64,000 nt of DNA, from the NCBI GenBank assembly GCA_963854735.1, contig OY978101.1, positions 992,001-1,056,000 of the forward strand. Direction: 5' to 3'. The DNA is from Marvania coccoides (taxonomy: Eukaryota > Chlorophyta > Trebouxiophyceae > Chlorellales > Chlorellaceae). Both the position numbers and the translations under genes were made by a program. Under the pieces are notes generated by a model that had not been told where the DNA came from, made no database searches, and saw nothing but the letters and a program-made list of their open reading frames with translations. Shown one piece after another: positions 10,011 through 19,983 of this stretch; the stretch's first letter is position 1; each line of letters starts with the position of its first letter.

Positions 10011-10088
10011 TATATATATGTGGTAAATGTAAAAAAATATATGTATATGCAAATATATATATACACACATTTTACCACATATATATAT
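10011..10088. repeat. AT-rich inverted repeat
   Basis: TATATATATGTGGTAAATGT at 10011-10030 is nearly the reverse complement of 10067-10088 (ACATTTTACCACATATATAT plus two bases), with a loop of about 36 bases. It sits immediately 3' of the ssl1498-like stop codon, so it could be a 3'-UTR structure or a small foldback (MITE-like) insertion. Confidence 0.75.
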
Positions 10089-10103
10089 TCCCCACAAATC
10101 ACG

Positions 10104-10676
10104 TCACTGTGCCAGCTGGGCGGCAATGTCAGACAGGCTTTCGCCAAGCTGCGTTGGGTCGCCCGAAGTTTTGGCGATAGTGAGCGTGACCAGAAGCACG
10201 AACCCAATGGCCCCACCAAGAATAGCCAGCCCTGCAGCGAGATGATTGATTGATTTTAGGGGAAATTTTGTGACTTTAGTCAGTCCAATTTCTCAAAATT
10301 TGATTAATTAAACAAGCACTCGCCTTGTGTTCCTCCAAGACCTTGGCGAGCGGCACGGTCTGATGTAGGACTCTTTGTGTATAGCGTTTTAGGCTCGACC
10401 GCAAAGATATTCGACCGTCCGCTGTTGTCCTCCTGTACAAACCCCATGGGGCCTTGAGTACGCCTGCCAGACATTAGATTGAGATGTGTTTAAAGCACAC
10501 AGCATCCATTTAATGGCAATCAATCCACAGTGCCCTTCTTAATTTTTAGGTAGCGGTAGAGGAAACGAAAAAAATCGTCACTTCACCTACTTTTGGGCCT
10601 TTGCTACCACCGCAGTGCGTGTCCTAGGTACAGAAACCACCGTCACCACGGGCTTGCTCAGCGCTACAGTCTGCAT
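10104..10676 (-). CDS. Small plastid-targeted single-helix protein, ssl1498-like
   Basis: Three exons (10676-10591, 10463-10324, 10231-10104) join in phase to 117 residues. Residues 1-30 are rich in Val/Ser/Thr/Arg without acidic residues, like a chloroplast transit peptide. The mature part has FVQEDNSGRSNIFAVEPK (about 37-54), resembling the N-terminal motif of the cyanobacterial ssl1498 family of light-harvesting-like thylakoid proteins (acidic pair, Gly-Arg-x-Asn, Phe-Ala-x-Glu-Pro-Lys). One transmembrane helix follows (GLAILGGAIGFVLLVTLTIA, about 76-95). Its biochemical role is not established from sequence. The family call rests on a short motif recalled from memory. Intron 2 (10323-10232) is a GC-AG intron. 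Confidence 0.55.
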
Positions 10677-11047
10677 CAGGTGATTTTTTATGGAGACCGC
10701 TCCCTTGACTTGAGTTTTGATTGTCGTGATGGGAAATTTGAAGCGCTCCTTTATCTACAATGTAGGCAAATGGGCAATAAATGCAGCTTTTGTAATTCCG
10801 GAACCCCACGCTGCTGTTTTTTCCGAAACCACGACGAAAATATATCTTTTGGCGGGAGCCATGGCCACCCTGCTGAAAATGTATTATCAATTCTTCCTTT
10901 CCCCCCACCGTGGTGTCGTTATATAATAATAAAACACAATAACAAAAATACACCGGCCGACTCAGCTTCTGCTTGAAACAACTCACAACCTTTTTTTCTC
11001 ATTATTTTTTCGATTTTCGACCTGCAATAAAAAAACATTAAAGCTCA
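10677..11047. other. Divergent intergenic region, ssl1498-like gene / CWC15
   Basis: This 371-bp region separates two divergently transcribed genes and so probably holds both promoters. A plus-strand open frame of 70 codons (10717-10926) has no support from splice sites or similarity. Confidence 0.5.
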
Positions 11048-12087
11048 ATGACGACGGCACATAGGCCCACCTGGGCGCCCGCCAAGGTACGTTTCCCCGT
11101 ATATTTTGTGCAAAAATGTTTGGAAGGGTGGCAACGCAAAACGCTGATTATTTTCGCGAGAACTCATTGCAATTGCTTCCAACTCTTGTTTGCAGGGTGG
11201 TGAGGAGCAGGGTGGCATGCGCTTCTACGCCCCCAGCCAGATGAAGTCTGTGAAAGACGTGTCCGGCTTCACCAAGATGAAGTACCGACAGGACGGGCAG
11301 GCCAGCGTGGAAGAGCTGCGCAGGAAGGATCTCAAGGCGGAGCTGGAGGCCAAGGAGCGCGAGCACCTGCTCAAATCATCAAAAGAAGACTTTCTCGGTA
11401 CGTTGCTTTTAAGAGGTTTTTTGTTTGTTCTTGTTCTCTCTCTCTCCTTTTGCTACACAGCCTACAGCATTCAAAGAACACCCTACTGCCTTCACTTCCA
11501 AATCAGACGAGTTTTTCCTTTGGTTCATGTTTGTCGAGCATTATTACCCTTTTTCATATTTTTTTAATCCGCGCCCGAAATACAAACTCACCCTTCTTCA
11601 CAAGTATGCAACTGCAGTCGAGAAAGAAAGGGACCTAGAGCTTCTAGAAGCAGGAATACATGAAGGCGGGGGAGGGGCGCCAATGTTGGTCCCCAAAGCG
11701 ATAGACGCAGATGTGGACGTGGGAGAGTCTGACGATTCAGACGACAGCGATGAGGACGACGACGACGACGAGGCGGAGCTGCTGGCGGAGCTTGCCCGCA
11801 TAAAAAAGGAGCGGGAGGAGGAAGCAGCGAGAAAGGCGGCTGAAGAAGCAGCCGTGGAGGAGCAGGCGGAGCGAGCGGAGATGATGCGCGGCAACCCACT
11901 GCTGCAGGACAAGCTGGCGGCGGCATCAAACGGAGATGGCGGCAGTTTTGCGATTAAGCGGCGTTGGGACGACGATGTGGTGTTTAAAAACCAGGCCAGG
12001 AACGAGCCCAAGCAGCAGCGGCGATTTATCAACGACACCCTCAGGTCCGACTTCCACCGCAGGTTCCTGGAGCGGTACATTAAGTGA
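11048..12087 (+). CDS. CWC15: Spliceosome-associated protein CWC15
   Basis: CWC15 is a small, largely disordered component of the Prp19-associated/activated spliceosome in the nucleus. Three exons (11048-11086, 11196-11397, 11618-12087) give 236 residues, close to the human length (229). The N-terminus MTTAHRPTWAPAKGG and the KYRQ block are the conserved start of the family. The middle carries an Asp run (EDDDDDEAELLAELARIKKE), and the C-terminus VVFKNQARNEPKQQRRFIND, continuing to RFLERYIK, is the diagnostic Cwf15/Cwc15 tail. The exon 3 acceptor at 11617 was chosen because it keeps phase and joins EDFL to VEKERDLE. The last roughly 120 bp are duplicated just downstream. Confidence 0.92.
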
Positions 12088-12089
12088 TA

Positions 12090-12202
12090 ATATGGACGAC
12101 GATGTGGTGTTTAAGAACCAAGCCAGGAACGAGCCCAAGCAGCAGCGGCGATTTATCAACGACACGTTCCCAGGTCCCTGGAGCGGTACATCAAGTGATA
12201 AT
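12090..12202 (+). repeat. Partial tandem duplication of the CWC15 3' end
   Basis: 12090-12202 repeats 11967-12093 (the last 40 codons, the stop and the following TAATA). Only a few substitutions are seen, but about 20 bp corresponding to the SDFHRRF codons is missing. The duplicate lies after the functional stop, so it would be 3' UTR. Confidence 0.9.
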
Positions 12203-12363
12203 AGCGCATATATTTCCTGTTTTCCGCCGACTTTGTGACAATACTATATCTTACAATGTAATATATTGACTCTCCGTGCATGACAGCATGATAAATAATT
12301 GGGTTTCTCTCCTCTATCCTCTCTCGCTTTCTGTCGTTATGTGAAAAGGTCGCGCCATGTTTT

Positions 12364-13422
12364 TCAGCGAGCGTGGGACTTGTTGCCAAGGGTGCGCACC
12401 GCAAATCCGCTGGCAGCGACGCTGAATCGGGCAGCGCTCTTCTTGACGGACATAGTAAGGGGAGCAGCCATTTTGCCGGCTTTGTGGCGCAGCGCCGCCA
12501 TTTCGGCGGGCTTGAGGTGGCACCGGATGAACAGGGCACCAGTGAGCATGCCGATGAAGCGCGACGACCACGAGGATCGCATCCACAGCATGGTCAGCGT
12601 TCCCAGTAGTGCGAGCACCTGCTGCTTGCGGCAGAGCCCCAGAGCCTTTCCACGAGCAGCAATGTTTGCGGAAACATTGCCGTACAGGGTCAGCACGGCC
12701 TCCCAATTGTTGTTGACAAGGTAAGGCATGGTCATCATGAACACAAAGCCCGAGGCGGCCACCGTCCAAATAGAGACCCAGCGGCCGATCGATGCGAGGC
12801 CCCACAGGCAGCAGCACATCTTCAGGGCCTGCACAGGCTCGTGGACGGTCAGGTAGCGGTCGTGCAGCGCCGCGGCGGAATCGATGGCTTTGGTGGCGGC
12901 CTCCATCGTTATTTCTGCGAGCCTACTGTTGCGCCACATTCCGCCCGCAGCGGGGTTGGCGGCAAACACGGAGCGCATGAGGTTGACTGCCATCTCGAAG
13001 AGCATCGCGTAGCAGAGGGCTGCAAGCACAAGATTGTTTGAGTTTGGCGTTATCAGTTGAGACAGAGAAGTAGAAATAAATTACTCACCGGACAGGACGG
13101 TCACCTGGTGAGGACCCGAGATGATGTACTTGGCTGTGGTGAAGGTGAAGCTGGCGACAATGATGGCCAACAGCGACAGAGGGGGATTTTTATATAGCAC
13201 CAGGTCCTCGAGGGCGTTGAGCCCCTGCTTGGCCGCATCAAGGGAGACAGCGTCGGCATCAGGAGAAGCGAACGTCACGTTGTCGGCTTTGAAGGGCTGC
13301 CTGGCAGCAAAGGGGGTTGTCTCCTGGAAAATCTCGTTTTGGACATCCTCCAACGCAGCCCTATGACGGCTCAGCTGGCGGCGGAACGCCAAGGTATCAG
13401 GGGGCGTCTGCAAATTCTCCAT
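12364..13422 (-). CDS. Reticulon-like ER membrane protein
   Basis: Two exons (13422-13089 and 13019-12364) join in phase to 329 residues. An N-terminal cytosolic region of about 80 residues leads into NALEDLVLYKNPPLSLLAII, which resembles the start of the reticulon homology domain (a basic/aromatic segment before a long hydrophobic hairpin). A second long hydrophobic region lies around WGLASIGRWVSIWTVAASGF, and a third around ALLGTLTMLWM. Such proteins shape tubular ER. The assignment is based on topology and the entry motif, not on strong identity; another ER hairpin family is possible. Confidence 0.5.
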
Positions 13423-13686
13423 ACTTTAGATATATAAAATAAAGTAATGAAGTTTTTCGTGCGCAAAAATAAAAAAGTTTGTAAAACAATTTAACTGAAA
13501 AATCGTGCTGTGCTTCGGGGGAGGTGCTCACCCCACCCCAGACGAAAACCAGAGGGCTAGGCGTTTGCTGATTCTAACTATTAAAGAGCTTTGGCCAAAA
13601 TTCAGGACCCCGACACGTTTTTCTCATAAGGCACAAGGATCATCCAGATCAAGAATTCTTCGAAGCAGACCCAAAACCTTATCAGA

Positions 13687-15084
13687 ATGATGTCTTTAAC
13701 ACCCTCGGTGACCACTGTTATTCGATCTCATCAACCTGTTCTTCCCCGCCATCAGGCTCGGCGAGTTTCAGTTTCAAGAATGGCCAACACAGGCACTGGC
13801 TCGCCTGGGCAGCACACCGTCATGACTATTGGGGAGGCGCTCTATGGCGAGTTGAAAATTATCCTGGCAAAATTTGTTTGTAAATTTAATTTCGTGCCGC
13901 ATGCTTTCCCGTCCCTGTCCCGACTACTTTATTCCCCCGTCCCCTGCCCTTCCCCCTTTCATTTAAATTCGAAGCTCGCTTTGTGAACGCACTGTGCTGC
14001 AGACTGTCTAGCAGACCAACTGGGCAAGTCCAAAGAGGAGGTTACCTCGTGGACGCCTTACCCCGGCGGAGCTCCCGCCAACGTCGCCACCGGCGTGGCT
14101 CGCCTGGGCATGCACGCCACCTTCCTCACTGCTCTGGGCAACGACGAGCTCGGCGACAAGTTTCTGACGCTCCTGCAAGGTGAGGGGTGGCCACAATTCT
14201 CTCATGATTTTTTTAATAAATCTTTCAAATGCGTTGCTGATTCATTGTAATTTCACCTTCATTCGGAACATACAGAGCGAGGGGTGGATACCGCATTCGT
14301 GCAGCGCAACAACCATCCAACCAGGGACGTCCTTGTGACGCGCAGTTTGGACGGTGATCGCCAGTTTTCTGGGTTTGGCGCTGCGGCGACCACCGAATAT
14401 GCAGACTGCTTCCTGGATGCAGCAGCGCTCCCAGGGGACGCCATCGCCAAGTCTGACGCCCTGGTGACCGGTACGCTGGGTCTGGCGTACCCTGGCAGCG
14501 CAGAATCCATCCGGAAAGCTGTTACCGCTGCAAAATATGGTTTGCATTGCACAGTCATTGTGGACGTGAATTGGCGACCGGTGTTTTGGAACGACCTTGA
14601 TGCAGCTCGGGACACAGTCCTAGAATTTGTGGGCGTGGCAGCAGACATCCTGAAAGTGACCGACGAAGAGGCAGAGTGGCTGTTTGGCATCCCTGCGGCT
14701 GACGCCCTGTCGCACCCAGAAAGAGTGCTAGCAGCGGTGCCCTCTGCGCGCGGGGTGCTGGTCTCCGCGGGAGAGAAGGGCTCCGCGTACGCATTCCATT
14801 CTCCCGGAGGAAAGATGGACGTCAGCGGTGTTGTGCCTGTCATGTCAGTGAAAGTTGCAGACACCACCGGAGCTGGCGACGCCTATCTCTCAGGCTTTGT
14901 GGCGTACATGCTGCTGAGCGGAGGGCTGACCGAGCTGGTGGCTGACGCAGACAAGGTGCTGCGAGCGGTGCAGTTTGCCACAGCCTGCGGCGCAGCCACG
15001 TGCATGAAGCCAGGCGCCATCGGCGCGCAGCCAACAGCCGCGGAGGCTGAGAGACTGCTGGAGGAAGCTGGACGGAACAAGTAG
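13687..15084 (+). CDS. Fructokinase, PfkB family, probably plastidial
   Basis: This enzyme phosphorylates fructose at C6 using ATP. Exons 13687-13846, 14003-14179 and 14276-15084 give 381 residues. Residues 1 to about 45 are basic and Ser/Thr/Val-rich, consistent with a chloroplast transit peptide. The core begins TIGEALYDCLADQLGKS and SWTPYPGGAPANVATGVARL. The DCLADQLGKS...SWTPYPGG arrangement is typical of cyanobacterial fructokinases. Near the C-terminus TTGAGDAYLSGF is PfkB signature 2, with the catalytic Asp at about residue 314. Intron 1 starts with GC (13847), and using it restores the GEALYDCLAD motif across the junction. An alternative role as another PfkB sugar kinase cannot be excluded. 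Confidence 0.88.
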
Positions 15085-15301
15085 ACCAGGGGGGGTTCGG
15101 CGTTGCTGAAATTTTGTTGAAGTTGACCGGGGATTGCATAGAAAGTATTAGTGTGACGTACAACAACAGATTAAATGATTGAAGATGACTGAATAAATGT
15201 ACGCAAAAAGAAAAGAAAACAAATGAGAAAATCACTGTACATTTTTTGAAACCGAAATGTGATACAATGGATGGAATTTAGTGCCAAGATCAACGCGGGC
15301 C

Positions 15302-18300
15302 CTACTGAGTTCCCCCTCCCCCTCCTCCCCCAACGCCAAACAAGAAGGCCAAGTCCTGCATGGTGAGCCTGCCTCCCAGGCCGCTACCCTTGACCTCGCC
15401 CTCACCCAGCGACGCCTCCACCAGCTGCTGCTTCTTATCCTGCAGCGCCATGATGCGGTCCTCGATGCTGTCTGCACCATTGATTCAAACACAAGCGGAA
15501 AATCATCAGAGACGAAAAGCAGAAAGTCAGCAAATTCATTCTGTCCTAAAAATATTGATCAACCTATAAATAAACCCGTTTTTTTGTCATTATTCACCTT
15601 TGATAGTGATGCGCGTGACGTTGACTGGTTTCTCCTGTCCGATCCTATGGGCGCGGTCGATGGCCTGGTCCTCCACCGACGGGTTGAACCACAGGTCCAG
15701 CAGCACGACGTGGTTGGCGCACACCAGGTTCACACCCAGCGAGGCCGCCTTGAGGGACACCAGCATGACACACACGGCGGGGTTGTCGGTGAAGTCCTGA
15801 ATGGCAGTCTGCCGCGCCGCCACGCTCATGGTGCCGTCCAGCCGGCGGAACTCAAAGTTTTCTTTGCGCAGGGGCCTCTCCACCAGGTCCAGCATGGAGG
15901 TCCACTGGCTGAACACGATGACCTTCTCCATCGGAGGGTCCTTGGGGCGAGCAACGTCACCCACCATCAGCAGCCCAGCGCTGCTCTTGCGTGGCAGCTT
16001 GGACCGCAGCACTTGCATGCTCTTGTTCCAGATCTTGGGGGCGGGAGGAGCGCTGGGGGCAGCGGAATCGCCGCCCTCATTCGGCGTGCCGCCCCCTGCT
16101 GCCCTGGCAGCGCCCTGCACCCGCAGCTCCCTCAGCACCTCCATCAACGTATCTACCTTGGTGGAGGAGCCGTCAGGCCGCACTGGCGCGGCCTCCTGCC
16201 CCCCGTGGGCGTCCCCTTCAACGTGCAGCGCATCGGCGCCAAACGTTTGGTTGGGACCCAGCGTGTGGTTGCAGGAGGGGCAATGGAAAGCCAGTTCCGC
16301 CTCCGCCGCGCCCTGCCCCGCCATGCTCACCAGCGCAGACACGCATTGCCTGCAAAACAGGTGGCGGCACACTGACACTACGGCATCTTCAGGAATGTCG
16401 TTGCAGGCCACGCACGCGGACATCCCCTCGCGCAGCGTGGCTGCCAGCTCGGTGCGCATAGCGGGCTTCAGTTTGCGCGCTGCCGCGACCTCCGGGGAGG
16501 GCTTGCCGCCTTTGCCCCCTGCTGCCGGCGCCTTTGTGGTCCCCCCTTTGACCAGCTCTGGGTGGTTGCAGGCCTGTCGCAGCTTGAGCAGCATCCATAG
16601 CATGTTGACGTAGCTCACGTTGCCGGAGCCCTCGCTCTGCGCCTGCTGCAGCTGCTTTGCTGCGTCATCGGTCAGCTGGGTGTAAAACTCGCGCTCTTGT
16701 GGGCTGAACTCGCGCTGCACCAGGCGCACGCGGCGCTCGGGCAGATTGACGATGGGCCGGCCGTCCACCTTGGTCTGCTTGGTGCGCCGCAGCAGCACGC
16801 TCTGCAGCACCGCCTGCAGGAGACGGAACCCCCTGGGGTTGTTGCTCATGATGGGATCCTTGATGAGCTCCTTGAAGGTGGAGAACTTGCTGTAGGGCTC
16901 GTACCGCAGGAACCGGAAGTACGAGTAGAGGTCATCAATGGAGTTCTGAATGGGCGTGCCGCTCAGGCACCAGCGGCGACGGGCGCGCAGGGCCCAGGCG
17001 GCATGCGCGGCCAAGGTTCGCGAGTTCTTGATGATCTGAGCTTCGTCCAGAACCACGCGGTGCCACATTGCGCGAAAGAGGGGCCCGCCACGGTCCCCAA
17101 CATCGCGCTTTCGCTTTTTGCCCCCCGGCTTTTCGTTCTCCTCCTCCACCAAATCAACCACCGTCGAGTCCGCGCCGCTCACGCTGCCGCCTCCCTTCTG
17201 CTTCTGCACCGGCTTCTTCGCTTCCGGCATCTCCTGCACCAGCGTTTGGTAGGTCGTCACCACCACGTCAAAGTTGGCCAGCAGCTTCAACGGGACCTCC
17301 TTGCTCTTGCCGTGGTAGACGTACACTTTGGCAAGCCCAGGCGTGGTCTTGCGCCGCACCTCAGCCTCCCACTGGTGCAGCAGTGTGGTGGGGCACACCA
17401 CCAGCGTGCCAAAGTCTAGCTGCACGTTGGCGGGAAACTTGGAGGTGTCAGCACCAGAAGGACCGGCCTCAAAGAGGTCCAGCTCGATCACGGATGGCGG
17501 ATCAGTTGCGGGATGCGGCAGCGCAGCAGGCTGGGGAGGCGTCATCGCAGCTGCTTCTGTCCCTGCTGCGCCATTACTGGGGTCCACTTTTGCAGAGAGT
17601 GTCTGCACGTCGTCCTCTTCATCATTCAGAAGTTCGATCACACCGTCATCTGCTGCAGCAGCAGCAGCAGGAGTGGATTTTGGGGGCGGCGGCACCACCA
17701 CACGCTGCACACCCTGCCGCGGGTTGCACACGATCAGCGAGATCGTGGTGACGGTCTTGCCCAGCCCCTGATCGTCAGCCAAGATGCCGCCAATGGGGGG
17801 CGCCCCTCCGCTCTCACGCCGAGACATCCACATCAACGCTTGACGCTGGTAGGGCAGCAGCTTGGTGGTCAACAGCCCCTGCATCATTGATAAAAATATA
17901 CACATTGGTTACGAGCGATACAGAAGTACGCATGTCGTTTGCCCACTGTTATTTAACAATACTGTTATTTGTTGGTAAAGATAGAAAAAATATTTACCTC
18001 CGGGGGCTCAATTTCGTCGTCCTTGGGCCCAGCAATCTCCATGCCGTTGATCACCGCAAGCATCGCTGCTTGAGTGGATGCGTTTGGCTGGGGAGGCGGT
18101 GGCGGCTGCGGCGGCTGCCGCGACTGCTGCTGCTGCTGCTTCTGTGCCTTCTGGAGCCTTTGGTACTGGGCCATCATCTGAATTTGATACTGGTGCTGTT
18201 GCACGTGCTGCATATGCTGATACGCCCGAATTCCTTCATCTCGCGGCAATGACCGAATATATTCGGCGACTGCACCTGACACCCCTGGCTCAGTCGCTTT

Positions 18301-19258
18301 ATCCAGCATCTCATCTAGTTGGCGCCGCACCGGTTCACTCAGAAGTGTCCCTTGCTGTTGCACTAAAGAAGCCGGGAGCACCCTAAGACCTTGTGTCGCT
18401 ACCGAGCTGCCAGAGGACACCATGTGGCCGGAGTGCGGCACAGCGGCGGCACCAGAGAAGTCGTGCTGCCCAGCAGACTGAGGAAAGTGCCAGGCTGGAG
18501 GTAAAGCGTCGTGACTAGCAGAAGCAACCGCGAGATGCGGATACTGTTGCTGAGCTGCTGGGCTTGGGAAGGAGGGATAGCGAGCCCCCTGCAAGGTCTC
18601 GTTCAACACCGCTGCATTCTCACCAAACTGAGGAGCCGCAGGACCCCAAATAGGCTGCAAACAAGAAAGGGAACAAATATGAGCATGAAACGCGTATAAT
18701 TATCAAGAAATTATTACAATATAAAACAACGCTAAGCCATTCATTTATTACGTCTGTGTTTAGGGGAGGCGGCTGTTGACTAACGCTGAGAAAGCCCTGT
18801 TGCGGCTGCGGCTGCGGCGGCTGCTGCAGCAGCTGCTGTTCCGGCTCCTGCTGCGGCTGTTGCCGCGAGTTGTAGCTCCAGTCTAACACATGCCTCGAAA
18901 CTTCGTTCCGCGGCATTTGAGGTAGCGGGGCAGCAGCACCAGAGCTGGCGGCGGTGGGCTGAAACTGAAGGTCAGCAAAAGTCAAAGGCAGCATTCGAGA
19001 TGGGGGCGGCTGCAGCTGAGGCTGGGCCAAGAAGCCATTGTTCTCGTAGACATCGTTTGTCAGGTCGACGAAGGGGGCGTCATTGGGCTGCAGCTGGGCA
19101 GGCGGCGGGCCCGCAGCAGCGCCACCATTCGCTGCGCTGGCCAACACAGGCCGCTCCAAAAGTTGTGCGATGGAGGCTGGAGGCATGCCAAGCCCGCCTA
19201 GTTCGGCTTGTCGGCGCCTCATCAGCTGCTGTACGTAGTCGTCTTCCGGAGGGTCCAT
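15302..19258 (-). CDS. SNF2-family ATPase with RING finger (Uls1/CHR27-28-like)
   Basis: This is a nuclear DNA-translocase/chromatin remodeller with a possible ubiquitin-ligase activity. Exons 19258-18752, 18654-17998, 17878-15598 and 15471-15302 give 1204 residues. The first 380 residues are Gln/Pro-rich low complexity. The helicase core starts LLPYQRQALMWM. Motif I is GGILADDQGLGKT (about 419-430; DDQGLGKT instead of DEMGLGKT is typical of the Uls1/plant FRG subgroup). DEAQ box motif II and WCLSGTPIQN motif III follow. A C3HC4 RING (CVACNDIPEDAVVSVCRHLF, then CPSC) is inserted between the lobes. Lobe 2 has VIVFSQWTSMLDL and DRAHRIGQEKPV. The final exon adds DSIEDRIMALQDKKQQLVEA, then a Gly-rich end. 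The start used is the first ATG; no upstream exon is seen. Confidence 0.92.
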
Positions 19259-19983
19259 CGCCAAGATCTTTAGGTTGTTCGTCCTAGCTAAAGAGGCGCC
19301 CGCTGGGTGTGGCCCATGGATATATCACAATGCAAGAGTTATTGAATTTTAAAATCGTCTAAAAATATAGTTTTTGAAGCCTGCACTTATTTATCGCTGC
19401 TCGAAGAAATTTATGCAGCGTGCAGTCCTTCTGCATTTATAAAAAATTGTGAGTTGGGACAAGAATACGAATCAAGATTAGATATCCACGCAGCAAAGCG
19501 GGGTTCTTGAATCGAAAAAATAATATTATATAAATCTTTCAATATCCCAGCATAATGGCGTTAATGGCAACCTTTAGAAATGCTGTTCACCGAGAACCGA
19601 TCATTATGTGGAGCTTCATCATTGGTGGAATCGGTGCGCCCCCGAATTTGACCCATCTGCCTTTAATATTTCTATAATGGCTTTTTTTTGTGGCTGCACA
19701 TGTTACTCCACGCATTAAAGACCCCCATACATGTATTTGCAGGACTTGCATTACCTTTAGTGGTCCCTCCGGTACGCGAAGCGCTTGGATATGGACAGCC
19801 GACCCCCGTTAACCCTCCGCCAGTACGAAGCCTAATTGAGAACGCCAGAAAATGATGCCTTGTACCATTTCTTCTTTTATGTGTGATCGAACTTGATATG
19901 CAACTTTTGTTTTTGTTTTGTAACAACAACAAGTATGACAATAGAAACAGAATGCGATTGAAACCACAGCCACGCCCGTCTGC
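19259..19983. other. Intergenic region, SNF2/RING promoter side and ZC3H15 3' side
   Basis: These 725 bp of AT-rich DNA lie between two minus-strand genes. No repeat, RNA gene or convincing ORF is recognised. Confidence 0.5.

Larger units (their letters stand above)
9665..10103. other. Intergenic region between convergent xylulokinase and ssl1498-like gene
   Basis: It contains repeat copy 2 (9815-9910) and an AT-rich inverted repeat (10011-10088). Nothing else is recognised. Confidence 0.5.

Noticed and set aside
13500..13560. Fourth SINE-like copy near 13.5 kb
   Set aside because: Only a GGGGGAG-type core resembles the family; the other blocks are missing.
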